A stretch of DNA of 64,000 nt from Gammaproteobacteria bacterium LSUCC0057 (GTDB taxonomy: Bacteria; Pseudomonadota; Gammaproteobacteria; Pseudomonadales; Porticoccaceae): assembly GCA_004535795.1 (NCBI GenBank), contig SPIA01000002.1, positions 244,736-308,735 on the forward strand. Direction: 5' to 3'. Position numbers and translations under genes: made by a program. The notes beneath the pieces were generated by a model. It saw nothing but the letters and a program-made list of their open reading frames with translations. It made no database searches and was not told the DNA's origin. Shown here piece by piece: positions 49,565-59,886 of the stretch. Position 1 is the first letter of the stretch. The number at the start of each line of letters is the position of its first letter.

Positions 49565-51592
49565 TTAGGCGCCAGCCACCTGCGCAGCGCTCTCTTTAAC
49601 CGCGGCCACCACGTTGTCGACGGTAAAGCCGAAGTGTTTCATCAACACATCACCCGGCGCCGACTCACCAAAGCTGGTCATACCGACCACGCGGCCGTCG
49701 AGGCCGACATACTTGTACCAGTAGTCGGCGTGCAGCGCCTCAACCGCGACGCGGGTGCGCACTGCCGGCGGCAGTACGCTGTCGCGGTAGCTGGCCGGTT
49801 GCGCGGCGAACAGCTCGGCGCACGGCATCGACACCACTTGTGCCTCGACGCCCTCGGCGGCCAGCTGCTCGGCGGCCTGCATCGCCAGCTCAACTTCTGA
49901 ACCGGTGGCGATCAACAGCGCCTGCGGATTCGCTGCGCCGCGCAGCACATAGCCGCCGCGTTCAATATTGGCCAGCTGCTGCGCATCGCGCGCCATCGGC
50001 GCCAACCCTTGGCGGCTGAACACCAGCGCGCTGGGGCCGTCGCTGCGGACAATAGCGCTCTTCCAGCAGACCGCCGACTCGACCGCGTCGCAGGGGCGCC
50101 AGGTGTGCAAGTTGGGGGTGCTGCGCAGCGCGCTGAGCTGTTCGACCGGCTGGTGGGTGGGGCCGTCTTCGCCGAGCCCAATCGAGTCGTGGGTGTAGAC
50201 AAAAATGGCGCGCTGCTTCATCAGCGCGGCCATACGCACGGCGTTGCGGGCGTACTCCATAAACATTAAGAAGGTGGCGCCGTAGTTGACAAAGCCCCCG
50301 TGCAGCGCGATGCCGTTCATGATTGCGCTCATACCAAACTCGCGCACGCCGTAGTAGAGGTAATTACCGCTGGCGTCGTCGGCACTGATACCCTTGGCGC
50401 CAGACCACAGGGTGAGGTTGGAGCCGGCCAGGTCGGCCGAGCCGCCGAGCAACTCGGGCAGCAGCGGGCCATAGGCGTTGAGGCTGTTTTGCGAGGCTTT
50501 GCGCGAGGCGATCTTCTCCATCTTCGCTTGGCAGTCGGCGATATAGGCGTCGGCACCGGCGATAAAGTCGGCCGGCAGTTCGCCTTTGACGCGGCGGCTG
50601 TACTCAGCGGCGAGCTCGGGGTGGGCGGCAGCGTAAGCGGCAAAGCGCTCACTCCAGGCGGCGTGGGCGGCGGCACCGCGCTGACGGGCATCCCAGCCGC
50701 TGGCGATATCGGCGGGAATCTCAAACGGGCCGTGCTGCCAGCCGAGCTGGGCGCGGGTCAGGGCAATTTCGTCGGCACCCAGTGGTGCGCCGTGGCAATC
50801 CTCTTTGCCGCCCTTGTTGGGCGAGCCAAAACCGATCACCGTCTTGCAGATGATCAGCGTCGGCTTGTTGCTCTGCGCGCGGGCCTGCTCAATCGCCGCT
50901 TTGATGGCGTCGCCGTCGTGGCCGTCGACGCCGGCAATCACCTGCCAGCCGTACGATTCAAAGCGGCCCTGGGTGTCGTCGGTAAACCAGCCGGGCTGGC
51001 CTTCGCCGCCAGCGACATCGCCGTCAATCGAGATGCCGTTGTCGTCGTAGAAGGCGATCAACTTGCCCAGACCCAGAGTGCCGGCCAGCGAGCAGGTCTC
51101 GTGCGAGATGCCTTCCATTAGACAGCCGTCGCCGAGGAAGGTGTAGGTGTAGTGGTCGACAATGGCGTGGCCGTCGCGGTTGAACTGGGCGGCGAGAATC
51201 TTCTCCGCCAGCGCCATGCCGACGGCGTTGGAGATGCCCTGGCCGAGCGGGCCGGTGGTGGTCTCAACGCCCGGCGCGTAGCCGTACTCGGGGTGACCGG
51301 GGGTTTTGCTGTGCAGCTGGCGGAAGTTTTTCAACTCCTCGATCGGCAGATCGTAACCGGCCAGGTGCAGCAGCGAGTAGAGCAGCATTGAGCCGTGGCC
51401 GTTGGAGAGCACAAAGCGGTCGCGGTTGCACCACGCCGGGTCGCTGGGGTCGTGGCTGAGATAGTCGTTCCACAGCACCTCGGCGATATCGGCCATGCCC
51501 ATCGGCGCGCCGGGGTGGCCACTGTTGGCCTGTTGAACCGCGTCCATACTGAGGGCGCGGATGGCGTTGGCCAACTCTCTACGTGAAGCCAT
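49565..51592 (-). CDS. tkt: Transketolase
   Basis: Thiamine-diphosphate enzyme of the pentose phosphate pathway. 675 residues. Seen: [20 protein letters not shown], the ThDP motif [39 protein letters not shown], and [25 protein letters not shown] lies 7 bp before the ATG. It is the first gene of tkt-epd-pgk-fba and divergent from the methionine-cycle regulator. Confidence 0.98.
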   Translation of the reverse strand: MASRRELANAIRALSMDAVQQANSGHPGAPMGMADIAEVLWNDYLSHDPSDPAWCNRDRFVLSNGHGSMLLYSLLHLAGYDLPIEELKNFRQLHSKTPGHPEYGYAPGVETTTGPLGQGISNAVGMALAEKILAAQFNRDGHAIVDHYTYTFLGDGCLMEGISHETCSLAGTLGLGKLIAFYDDNGISIDGDVAGGEGQPGWFTDDTQGRFESYGWQVIAGVDGHDGDAIKAAIEQARAQSNKPTLIICKTVIGFGSPNKGGKEDCHGAPLGADEIALTRAQLGWQHGPFEIPADIASGWDARQRGAAAHAAWSERFAAYAAAHPELAAEYSRRVKGELPADFIAGADAYIADCQAKMEKIASRKASQNSLNAYGPLLPELLGGSADLAGSNLTLWSGAKGISADDASGNYLYYGVREFGMSAIMNGIALHGGFVNYGATFLMFMEYARNAVRMAALMKQRAIFVYTHDSIGLGEDGPTHQPVEQLSALRSTPNLHTWRPCDAVESAVCWKSAIVRSDGPSALVFSRQGLAPMARDAQQLANIERGGYVLRGAANPQALLIATGSEVELAMQAAEQLAAEGVEAQVVSMPCAELFAAQPASYRDSVLPPAVRTRVAVEALHADYWYKYVGLDGRVVGMTSFGESAPGDVLMKHFGFTVDNVVAAVKESAAQVAGA

Positions 51593-51701
51593 GTCTGTTC
51601 TCCTGTCGCTGCTTGCGGGTGGTGTAATGATCTATGCGAAAAACCGCGAAAAATGGCCGACTATTGTCGCTCAGCGCGGCTGGGCAGACAATAAAAGTGC
51701 C

Positions 51702-51707
51702 ATTATA
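51702..51707 (-). promoter_or_regulatory. -10 box of the tkt operon promoter
   Basis: A perfect TATAAT on the reverse strand, 110 bp before the tkt ATG. The -35 region is weak (AATACA at 16 bp), so an activator or an up-element may contribute. Confidence 0.45.
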
Positions 51708-51778
51708 TCGGTTCAAATAGCGATGTATTCACTATTTGAGTGGCGAATAGTCTAAACGTGCAGCGAGTCGACTGACGG

Positions 51779-51800
51779 TATATAGAAATATTTCTATATA
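51779..51800. promoter_or_regulatory. SahR-like operator 1, perfect 22-bp palindrome
   Basis: TATATAGAAAT and its exact reverse complement ATTTCTATATA meet with no spacer. It sits 42 bp before the ATG of the ArsR-methyltransferase gene, overlapping its -35 region. ArsR-family SahR repressors bind AT-rich palindromes at SAM-cycle genes; autoregulation is inferred. Confidence 0.75.
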
Positions 51801-51816
51801 AAAATATTTCGATATA
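51795..51816. promoter_or_regulatory. SahR-like operator 2, imperfect copy overlapping operator 1
   Basis: It matches operator 1 at 20 of 22 positions and shares its terminal TATATA, so the two centres are 16 bp apart. It overlaps the -10 box, a good position for repression. Confidence 0.65.
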
Positions 51817-51818
51817 AT
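51813..51818 (+). promoter_or_regulatory. -10 box of the sahR-metK-ahcY-metF promoter
   Basis: Perfect TATAAT 25 bp before the ATG, overlapped by the second palindrome. The -35 is weak. The leader would be only about 15-20 nt and lacks a clear Shine-Dalgarno sequence; no room exists for a SAM riboswitch. Confidence 0.6.
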
Positions 51819-51842
51819 GCCCGTTATGCTACAGTCGCACTC

Positions 51843-52847
51843 ATGGTTACCTCTCCCGACAGCCCGGTTGCGCCAGCGGCGCCTGCCGACGACGCCCTGA
51901 CCCAGCTCTGCAAAGCGGCCGGCGACCCGCTGCGCATGCAGATACTGCGCGTGCTGCGCCACAACGCCTACGGCGTGCTGGAGTTGTGCCAGATTTTTGC
52001 CACCCGCCAATCGACCATGAGCCACCACCTCAAGTTGCTCGCCAACGCCGGCTTGGTGGCAACCCGGCGCGAAGCCACCAGTATTTTTTACCGCCGCAAA
52101 ATCGCCCACGCCGACGCCACTGTCGAGCAGTTTTTGCGCGCGTTCTACCGCGCTGTCGATCAGCTCGCGGTAGCGCCGCAGCAGTTAGAGCGCATCGACG
52201 CTGTTCACGCCGAGCGCAGCGCCAGCTCGCGGCAGTTTTTCCAAGACAACGCCGAGCGCTTTGAAGCCAACCAAGACCTGATCGCCAGCTGGCGTGACTA
52301 CGGCGATAGCGTCGAGCGCTTTGTCAGCGAACAGGTGGCTGGCGAGCGTCGCTGCGCGGTGGAGATCGGCCCCGGTTACGGCGATTTTCTGCCCTATCTA
52401 AGCCGCCACTTCCAGCGTGTCGTCGCTGTGGAAAATGCCGCGCCAATGCTCGCCGCCTGCCAGCAGCGCACCGCCGAGTTTGGCCTCACCAATATCGACT
52501 ACCTGCACGCCGACAGCAGCGCCGCGGTACTGCCAAGCGCTGCGGCCGACCTGGTGTCGCTGAACATGGTGCTGCACCACAACGCCGCGCCGGCACAAAT
52601 TATTGCCGACGCCGCGGCACTGCTCAGCGCCGGCGGCTCACTGCTCATTACCGAGCTCTGCGAGCACGACCAGCAGTGGGCGCAGAGCGCCTGCGGTGAT
52701 TTGTGGTTGGGGCTTGCCGCCGAGGCGCTCGACGAGTGGTGCGCAGCAGCCGGCTTGCAGCCAGCGGCCAGCCTCTACCTGGCGCAACGCAACGGTTTTA
52801 GAGTGCAAATACGACAATTTACCCGCGCCACAGCCGCGCACCACTAG
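51843..52847 (+). CDS. sahR: ArsR-type regulator fused to a SAM-dependent methyltransferase domain (SahR-like)
   Basis: 334 residues. An ArsR winged HTH (about 29-90, DPLRMQILRVLRHNAYGVLE, RQSTMSHHLKLLANAGLVAT) is followed by a class I methyltransferase domain (motif I RCAVEIGPGYGDFLPYLSRH; LVSLNMVLHHNAAPAQIIAD). Proteins of this layout sit between tkt and metK in Pseudomonas. SahR is known in Proteobacteria as an S-adenosylhomocysteine-responsive repressor of the SAM cycle. The operator pair upstream and metK, ahcY and metF downstream fit that role. Whether the methyltransferase domain is catalytic or only senses ligand is unknown. Confidence 0.85.
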   Translation: MVTSPDSPVAPAAPADDALTQLCKAAGDPLRMQILRVLRHNAYGVLELCQIFATRQSTMSHHLKLLANAGLVATRREATSIFYRRKIAHADATVEQFLRAFYRAVDQLAVAPQQLERIDAVHAERSASSRQFFQDNAERFEANQDLIASWRDYGDSVERFVSEQVAGERRCAVEIGPGYGDFLPYLSRHFQRVVAVENAAPMLAACQQRTAEFGLTNIDYLHADSSAAVLPSAAADLVSLNMVLHHNAAPAQIIADAAALLSAGGSLLITELCEHDQQWAQSACGDLWLGLAAEALDEWCAAAGLQPAASLYLAQRNGFRVQIRQFTRATAAHH

Positions 52848-52878
52848 CCCTTAACCGGCTATTTTTAGAGGACAGAAC

Positions 52879-54033
52879 ATGTCGCAATACTCCACTTTCA
52901 CCTCCGAGTCGGTCTCCGAGGGCCACCCGGATAAAATGGCCGACCAGATCTCCGACGCCGTGCTCGACGCCATCATCAAAGACGACCCGCACGCCCGCGT
53001 CGCCGTCGAGACGCTGGTCAAAACCGGCATGGCGATCATCGCCGGCGAGGTGCGCACCAACACCTATGTCGATCTTGAAGAGATTGTTCGCGACGTCATC
53101 TGCGAGATCGGCTACAACAGCTCGGCGGTCGGCTTCGACGGCCGCAGTTGTGCGGTGCTCAACGCCATCGGCAAGCAGTCGGGCGATATCGCCCGTGGCG
53201 TCGACGAAGGTGAACAGAAAGAGATTGGCGCCGGCGATCAGGGGCTGATGTTTGGCTATGCCAGCAACGAGACGCCGGTGTTGATGCCGGCGCCGATCTA
53301 TTACGCCCACCGCTTAGTTGAAAAGCAGGCCGAGCTGCGCAAGAGCGGCGCGCTGGAATGGTTGCGCCCCGACGCCAAGAGCCAGGTGACACTGCGCTAT
53401 GCGGGCGGCGTGCCGGTGGCGGTCGATGCGGTGGTGCTGTCGACCCAGCACGACGAGAGCATCGCCCAGGCCGACCTACAGGCGGCGGTGCGCGAGCTGA
53501 TCATTGAGCCGGTGCTGCCGGCGCAGTGGCTGCACGGCGACACCCAGTACCACATCAACCCGACCGGTAAGTTTGTTATCGGCGGCCCGATGGGCGACTG
53601 CGGGCTGACCGGGCGCAAAATTATCGTCGACACCTACGGCGGTATGGCCCACCACGGCGGCGGCGCGTTCTCCGGCAAAGACCCCACCAAAGTCGACCGC
53701 TCGGCGGCCTACGCCGGCCGCTATGTGGCCAAAAATATTGTCGCCGCAGGGCTCGCCGACCGCTGTGAGATTCAGGTCTCCTATGCGATCGGCGTCGCCG
53801 AGCCGACTTCGATTAGCCTCAACACCTTTGGCACCGGCAAGCTCAGTGACGACGAGATTGTCGCGCTGGTCCGCGAGCACTTTGACCTGCGCCCGGCCGG
53901 GCTGATTGAGATGCTCGACCTGCGCCGGCCGATCTACCGCGAGACCGCTGCCTACGGCCACTTTGGCCGCGAGCTGGCCAACTTTACTTGGGAACAAACC
54001 GACCGTGCGGCGCTGCTACAACGCGCCCTTTGA
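52879..54033 (+). CDS. metK: S-adenosylmethionine synthetase
   Basis: Makes SAM from methionine and ATP. 384 residues. [43 protein letters not shown]-like [20 protein letters not shown], and [20 protein letters not shown] are canonical. An AGAGGA precedes the ATG. It lies 31 bp after the regulator with no structured leader. Confidence 0.98.
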   Translation: MSQYSTFTSESVSEGHPDKMADQISDAVLDAIIKDDPHARVAVETLVKTGMAIIAGEVRTNTYVDLEEIVRDVICEIGYNSSAVGFDGRSCAVLNAIGKQSGDIARGVDEGEQKEIGAGDQGLMFGYASNETPVLMPAPIYYAHRLVEKQAELRKSGALEWLRPDAKSQVTLRYAGGVPVAVDAVVLSTQHDESIAQADLQAAVRELIIEPVLPAQWLHGDTQYHINPTGKFVIGGPMGDCGLTGRKIIVDTYGGMAHHGGGAFSGKDPTKVDRSAAYAGRYVAKNIVAAGLADRCEIQVSYAIGVAEPTSISLNTFGTGKLSDDEIVALVREHFDLRPAGLIEMLDLRRPIYRETAAYGHFGRELANFTWEQTDRAALLQRAL

Positions 54034-54063
54034 ACCACCAATCAACCCCTTTAGGAGCAGACC

Positions 54064-55440
<1,377 letters not shown>

Positions 55441-55454
55441 TAGGGCCGCAGACC

Positions 55455-56303
55455 ATGACGCAAAAAGACGCTGTGCCGTTGAGTTTTGAGTTCTTCCCGC
55501 CCAAAACCGACCAAGGCCACGCCAACCTAGCGGAGACCCGCAGCCAGCTGGCCGCCTTCAATCCCGAGTATTTTTCGGTCACCTACGGCGCCGGCGGCTC
55601 GACCCGCGACACCACCCGCAACGTGGTTAACAACCTCATCGCAGCCGGTAGCCGCGCCGCCCCGCATCTGTCGTTTGGCGGCGACGGCGAGGCGACTATC
55701 GCCGCACTGTTGGCCGATTACGCCGCCGCCGGGGTCGAGCACATCGTCGCTCTGCGCGGCGATCTGCCCTCTGGCATGGGCGGCGCCAGCCAGCTGGTGC
55801 ACGCCAACCAGCTGGTCGAATTTATCCGCCGCGAGTGCGGCGATCAGTTCAATATCTTGGTCGCCGCCTACCCGGAGATTCACCCCGAGGCCGAGAGCTA
55901 CAGCCGCGACATCTACTGGTTGGGCGAGAAGTTCAAGGCCGGCGCCGATGCCGCGATTACCCAGTACTTCTACAACGCCGACGCCTACTTCGCCTTTGTC
56001 GACGCCTGCGCCAAAGCGGGCATCGACCAGCCGATCGTGCCCGGCATTATGCCGCTGACCAACTACCAGAACCTGCTGCGCTTCTCCGAAAGCTGCGGCG
56101 CCGACATTCCGCGCTGGCTGCGCTGGCAGCTCAAAGAGCGCGCCGACAACAGCGACGACCTGCTCGAGTACGGATTGGAGGTAGTGACCAAACTGTGCGA
56201 ACAGCTGATCGCGGGCGGCGCCCCCGGCCTGCATTTTTACACCATGAACCAGTGGCGCCCGACCAGCCGGCTGTGCCGCAATTTGCTCGGCGCCAGCGAC
56301 TGA
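55455..56303 (+). CDS. metF: 5,10-methylenetetrahydrofolate reductase
   Basis: Flavoenzyme making methyl-THF for homocysteine remethylation. 282 residues. LSFEFFPPKTDQGHANLAET, FSVTYGAGGSTRDTTRNVVN, HIVALRGDLPSG, AYPEIHPEAESYSRDIYWLG and ITQYFYNADAYFAFVDACAK are typical. It follows ahcY by 14 bp and precedes rsmE by 4 bp. Together with sahR, metK and ahcY it forms one operon. Confidence 0.97.
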   Translation: MTQKDAVPLSFEFFPPKTDQGHANLAETRSQLAAFNPEYFSVTYGAGGSTRDTTRNVVNNLIAAGSRAAPHLSFGGDGEATIAALLADYAAAGVEHIVALRGDLPSGMGGASQLVHANQLVEFIRRECGDQFNILVAAYPEIHPEAESYSRDIYWLGEKFKAGADAAITQYFYNADAYFAFVDACAKAGIDQPIVPGIMPLTNYQNLLRFSESCGADIPRWLRWQLKERADNSDDLLEYGLEVVTKLCEQLIAGGAPGLHFYTMNQWRPTSRLCRNLLGASD

Positions 56304-56307
56304 CGCC

Positions 56308-57036
56308 GTGCGCTGCCCGCGTATTTTCAGCCCGCTGCCGCTGGCCACCGGCAGCCAGGTGACTCTCACCGAGGGCGCCGCACGGCACTGCGTGGCGGCG
56401 CTGCGCATGGGCACCGGTGCGCCCCTGACACTGTTTGACGGCCGCGGCGGCGAATACGCCGCCACGCTCGTTGAGGCGGGTAAAAAGCAGGCCACCGCGC
56501 TGGTTGGCGAGCACACCGATAACGACCGAGAGTCAGCGCTCACTATTCACCTAGCCATTGCGGTATCAAAAGGCGAAAGAATGGAGTGGGTGGTGCAAAA
56601 GGCCACCGAGCTAGGTGTTAGCAGCGTCACGCCTCTGCTCAGCGAGCGCGGCGAAGTGAAGCTGCGCGGCGAGCGCGCCGATAAAAAACAGGCGCAGTGG
56701 CAGCAGATCGCCTACAGCGCCTGCGAGCAGTGCCAGCGCAACCGGCCTCCGCCGATCAACCCGATCACGCCGCTGCACCAGCTGCTGGCCGGCGAATCGA
56801 GCGCGCTCAAACTGGTGCTTCACCACCGCTCCACGGCGGCGCTGCAGAGCTACTCCGCGCCCACCTCGGTCTGTCTGCTGATCGGCCCCGAGGGCGGCTT
56901 CAGCGACGCCGAAATCGATGCCGCGCAAACCGCCGGTTTTCAGCCGTTGACGCTCGGCCCGCGGGTGCTGCGCACCGAGACCGCACCGCTCGCCGCTATC
57001 GCCGCACTGCAGACGGTGTGGGGGGATTTCGCTTAA
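56308..57036 (+). CDS. rsmE: 16S rRNA m3U1498 methyltransferase RsmE
   Basis: SPOUT-class SAM-dependent enzyme. 242 residues. The PUA-like N-terminus (ARHCVAALRMGTGAPLTLFD) is followed by IAVSKGERMEWVVQKATELG, VSSVTPLLSERGEVKL, and the SPOUT knot SVCLLIGPEGGFSDAEIDAA, LGPRVLRTETAPLAAIAAL. GTG start 4 bp after metF. It is likely the last gene of the SAM-cycle operon and a consumer of SAM. Confidence 0.96.
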   Translation: MRCPRIFSPLPLATGSQVTLTEGAARHCVAALRMGTGAPLTLFDGRGGEYAATLVEAGKKQATALVGEHTDNDRESALTIHLAIAVSKGERMEWVVQKATELGVSSVTPLLSERGEVKLRGERADKKQAQWQQIAYSACEQCQRNRPPPINPITPLHQLLAGESSALKLVLHHRSTAALQSYSAPTSVCLLIGPEGGFSDAEIDAAQTAGFQPLTLGPRVLRTETAPLAAIAALQTVWGDFA

Positions 57037-57091
57037 CTGGCGGCCGCTAGTTGCGCTGCGTTACACTGCGACAACTTGCCAGGAGTCGCCT

Positions 57092-57982
57092 ATGCCAACC
57101 AACCGCTACCTGCACTCGGCCCAACAGTGGGGCCGCGACGGCGAACAACTGATCCTCGCCGGCGAACGCATCTTTGTCCGCCACCGCCGTCAACCGGACA
57201 AGCCGGTGCTGCTGCTGTTGCACGGCTTCCCGTCGTCGAGTTGGGATTGGCAGCCACTCTGGGAGCCGCTTGGCGAACACTTTGAACTGCTCGCCCTCGA
57301 CCTGCTCGGCTTTGGCTTTTCGGCCAAGCCCAACCGCCGCGACTACTCGATTCACCGCCAAGCCGATATCGTCGAAGCGCTGGTGGCGGCCAAACAGATC
57401 GACCACTGCCAACTGCTGGTCCACGACTACAGTGTCAGCGTTGCCCAAGAGCTGCTGGCGCGCCAGCAGCAGCGCGGCGACAACCGTTACCGCAGCTGCT
57501 GTTTTCTCAACGGCGGGCTGTTCCCCGAAACGCACCGCGCACTGCTCACCCAGCGGCTGTTGTTGAGCCCGCTCGGTAGTCTGCTCAACAGCCTCGCCGG
57601 TTACCGCCAATTTGCCCGCAACTTCAGCCGCGTGTTTGGCCCCGCCAGCCAACCCAGCGAGGAGGAGCTGCGCGCCCACTGGTGGCTGATAACCCGCGAT
57701 GGTGGCAAACACCTGTTCCACAACCTGATCACCTACATTAACGACCGCCGCCAACACCGCCAGCGCTGGTTAACGCCGCTGCAACAGAGCGCGATACCGC
57801 TGGCGCTGATCAACGGCAGCTGCGACCCAGTCTCGGGGCAACACATGGTGGTGCGCTACCAGCAGCTCGGCTGCCGCTTGGACTACTTGGCACAGCTGCC
57901 GGTGATCGGCCACTACCCGCAACTGGAAAACAGCGAGGCGGTGCTGGAGCACTACCTAGCGTTTGCGCTAGGCGACCACTGA
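57092..57982 (+). CDS. Alpha/beta hydrolase with an Asp nucleophile, haloalkane-dehalogenase/epoxide-hydrolase-like
   Basis: 296 residues. The oxyanion loop LLLLHGFPSSSWDWQPLW is followed by LLALDLLGFGFSAKPNRRDY and the nucleophile elbow LLVHDYSVSVAQ, with Asp112 where esterases have Ser. Later INGSCDPVSG supplies an acidic residue and VIGHYPQLENSEAV the catalytic His. This pattern fits dehalogenases, epoxide hydrolases and MEST-like proteins. The substrate is unknown. The gene overlaps by 15 bp the convergent GST. Confidence 0.85.
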   Translation: MPTNRYLHSAQQWGRDGEQLILAGERIFVRHRRQPDKPVLLLLHGFPSSSWDWQPLWEPLGEHFELLALDLLGFGFSAKPNRRDYSIHRQADIVEALVAAKQIDHCQLLVHDYSVSVAQELLARQQQRGDNRYRSCCFLNGGLFPETHRALLTQRLLLSPLGSLLNSLAGYRQFARNFSRVFGPASQPSEEELRAHWWLITRDGGKHLFHNLITYINDRRQHRQRWLTPLQQSAIPLALINGSCDPVSGQHMVVRYQQLGCRLDYLAQLPVIGHYPQLENSEAVLEHYLAFALGDH

Positions 57983-58588
57983 ACGCGGCGCCACTCCCAT
58001 CGGCAGGTGGTTGGGCTGGGCGGCAACGGCTGCCAGCCAACGGCCAATGTGCGGATACCCGGCCAGCTCAAACCCGCCCTCGGCGGCGACATGGGTGTAG
58101 GCGTAGAGGGTGATATCGGCGAGGCTGAACTGCTCGCCGAGCAAAAAGCTGCTGCGCTGCAACTGCTGCTCCATCACCGCCAGCGCTTTGTGGCCACCCT
58201 GCTGCTTGGCGGCGTACTCGGCGCGGCGCGCCTCGGGCAGGCCCAGATAGCGGTTGATGAACCGCGCGGTGGCGATGTAGGGCTCGTGGCTATACTGTTC
58301 GAAAAACTGCCACTGCAGCAGTTTGGCAAACTGATAGGGGTCGCTCGGCAGCAGTGCGCTGTCGCGACTGAGGTAGTTGATGATGGCGTTGGACTCGCTG
58401 AGGGTACGACCATCATCGAGCAGTAACAGCGGCACTTTGCCGACCGGGTTGCTGGCCAAAAACTCCGCGGCATGGGTGTCGCAAGCGACAATGTCGGTCG
58501 CTATCCAGCGGTGCTCAATAGCCAACCAATGCAACACCCACGCTACTTTGTAGCAGTTCCCAGAGTGGTAATCACCGTAAATTTGCAT
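57968..58588 (-). CDS. Glutathione S-transferase family protein
   Basis: 206 residues of the GST fold. The thioredoxin-like domain (MQIYGDYHSGNCYKVAWVLH, NPVGKVPLLLLDDGRTLSES, NAIINYLS, the last binding the gamma-Glu of glutathione) is followed by an all-helical C-terminus (LLGEQFSLADITLYAYTHVA). The ATG of MQIYGDYH is preferred to a GTG four codons upstream. It lies close behind the small hypothetical gene. Substrate unknown. Confidence 0.92.
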   Translation of the reverse strand: MQIYGDYHSGNCYKVAWVLHWLAIEHRWIATDIVACDTHAAEFLASNPVGKVPLLLLDDGRTLSESNAIINYLSRDSALLPSDPYQFAKLLQWQFFEQYSHEPYIATARFINRYLGLPEARRAEYAAKQQGGHKALAVMEQQLQRSSFLLGEQFSLADITLYAYTHVAAEGGFELAGYPHIGRWLAAVAAQPNHLPMGVAPRSVVA

Positions 58589-58611
58589 AGTGCCGCTCAC
58601 CTACAGGGGGT

Positions 58612-58809
58612 CTATTTTTTCTCCGGCTTGGTGCGCGTCAGGGTCGTCTCTACCTCGCCGCTACCGAGCTGCTGCTCAAGCTCTTCCAGCGACAGGTAGT
58701 CGAGATCCCAGTGGTTGCAGATATCGTTGCGGTAACGGGTGTGGTTTTTATCGGTCGACCGCGATTTTTTGCGGTTAAAGTAGTCGAGCAACTTGCGACT
58801 GATTGCCAC
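58612..58809 (-). CDS. Small charged hypothetical protein
   Basis: 65 residues: MAISRKLLDYFNRKKSRSTD, then WDLDYLSLEELEQQLGSGEV and a basic end. Highly charged, probably helical, no membrane segment. It starts with GTG after a G-rich stretch that can serve as ribosome-binding site. It fills the gap between the nitronate monooxygenase and GST genes with 11-23 bp on each side, which supports its being a real operon member. No family recognised. Confidence 0.6.
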   Translation of the reverse strand: MAISRKLLDYFNRKKSRSTDKNHTRYRNDICNHWDLDYLSLEELEQQLGSGEVETTLTRTKPEKK

Positions 58810-58820
58810 TCATCCCCCCC

Positions 58821-59813
58821 TCAGCGGCTCATCCGCTCGGCGTAGTCGGCGCTGGCTTGGCGGTACTCCGCCTCGAGGCGGTCGACCAGCTCGGCGGCTT
58901 TGGGGCTGTCGGTGATCGAACCGACCCCTTGGCCGGCCGACCAGACCGTTTTCCAGGCACCCTGCGCTTTATCGCCTTGATCTTTATCGGCGTCAACCGT
59001 CAACTCTTCGCCAAAGTCGATCGTTTGTTTTGGCTCTAACTGCTCCGGGTCGAGTCCGGCAGCGACAATACTGGGGCGCAGGAAGTTGGCGTAGACGCCG
59101 GAGATGTTGGGGGTGTAAAAAATATCGGCGGAACTGGTCTGCTCGATCATCTGGCGATACTCGTCGACCACCAAGCTCTCTTGAGTATTGATAAAGCGGG
59201 TGCCCAAATAAGCCAAGTCGGCGCCCATCATCTGCGCCGCGGCAATATCGCGACCGGTAGACAGCGCGCCGGCCAGCAGCACGGTCTTATCGAAGAACTG
59301 ACGGATCTCGTTGACCAGCGCAAACGGGCTGGTGGTACCGGCGTGGCCGCCGGCGCCGGCCGCCACTGCGATCAGACCATCGGCTCCGGCTTGCGCCGCT
59401 TTGGCGGCGTGGCGGGCGTTGACTACGTCGTGAAATACCACTCCGCCGTAGCCGTGCACGGTGTCGATCAGCTCAGCCACCGCACCCAGCGAAGTGATGA
59501 TCAGCGGCACTTGGTGTTTAACGCAGAGCGCCAGGTCGGCCTGCAACCGCGGGTTGGACTTGTGCACAATCAGGTTGACACCAAACGGCGCCGGTTCACT
59601 GCCAGTCGCCTCGGCGTGCTCGGCGAGGGCGGTTTTTATCTCGATCAACCACCCTTCAAAACCTTCACTGCTGCGTTGATTGAGCGCGGGAAAGGTGCCG
59701 ACAATACCGGCCTTACAGCACTCGATAACCAGCTCCGGACCAGAGGTTAAAAACATTGGCGCGGCAACTACTGGCAGGCGCAGACGATCTTTGAACAGGG
59801 CGGGCAGCGACAT
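58821..59813 (-). CDS. Nitronate monooxygenase family protein
   Basis: 330 residues of the FMN-dependent 2-nitropropane dioxygenase/NMO TIM barrel. LPVVAAPMFLTSGPELVIEC, GVNLIVHKSNPRLQADLALC, VVFHDVVNARHAAKAAQAGA, GADGLIAVAAGAGGHAGTTS, and VLLAGALSTGRDIAAAQMMG followed by ADLAYLGTRF. It oxidises nitronates in family members; the physiological substrate here is not known. AAGG lies 7 bp before the ATG. A possible promoter is in the gap before it. Confidence 0.92.
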   Translation of the reverse strand: MSLPALFKDRLRLPVVAAPMFLTSGPELVIECCKAGIVGTFPALNQRSSEGFEGWLIEIKTALAEHAEATGSEPAPFGVNLIVHKSNPRLQADLALCVKHQVPLIITSLGAVAELIDTVHGYGGVVFHDVVNARHAAKAAQAGADGLIAVAAGAGGHAGTTSPFALVNEIRQFFDKTVLLAGALSTGRDIAAAQMMGADLAYLGTRFINTQESLVVDEYRQMIEQTSSADIFYTPNISGVYANFLRPSIVAAGLDPEQLEPKQTIDFGEELTVDADKDQGDKAQGAWKTVWSAGQGVGSITDSPKAAELVDRLEAEYRQASADYAERMSR

Positions 59814-59853
59814 GGTAATACCTTAACAGTTGACGTTGTATTGAGTGTCACCG

Positions 59854-59882
59854 AGTCTAGCGACTAGCGGCCGCACTGCCAA
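59854..59882 (-). promoter_or_regulatory. Possible sigma70-type promoter for the NMO-GST genes
   Basis: On the reverse strand TTGGCA is followed after 17 bp by TAGACT, within the 73-bp gap between speB and the nitronate monooxygenase gene. It matches -35 at five and -10 at four of six positions. Confidence 0.4.
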
Positions 59883-59886
59883 GCAG

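Noticed and set aside
52848-52878. SAM riboswitch before metK
   Set aside because: The gap is only 31 bp and the leader of the whole operon is about 20 nt, too short for any SAM riboswitch class.
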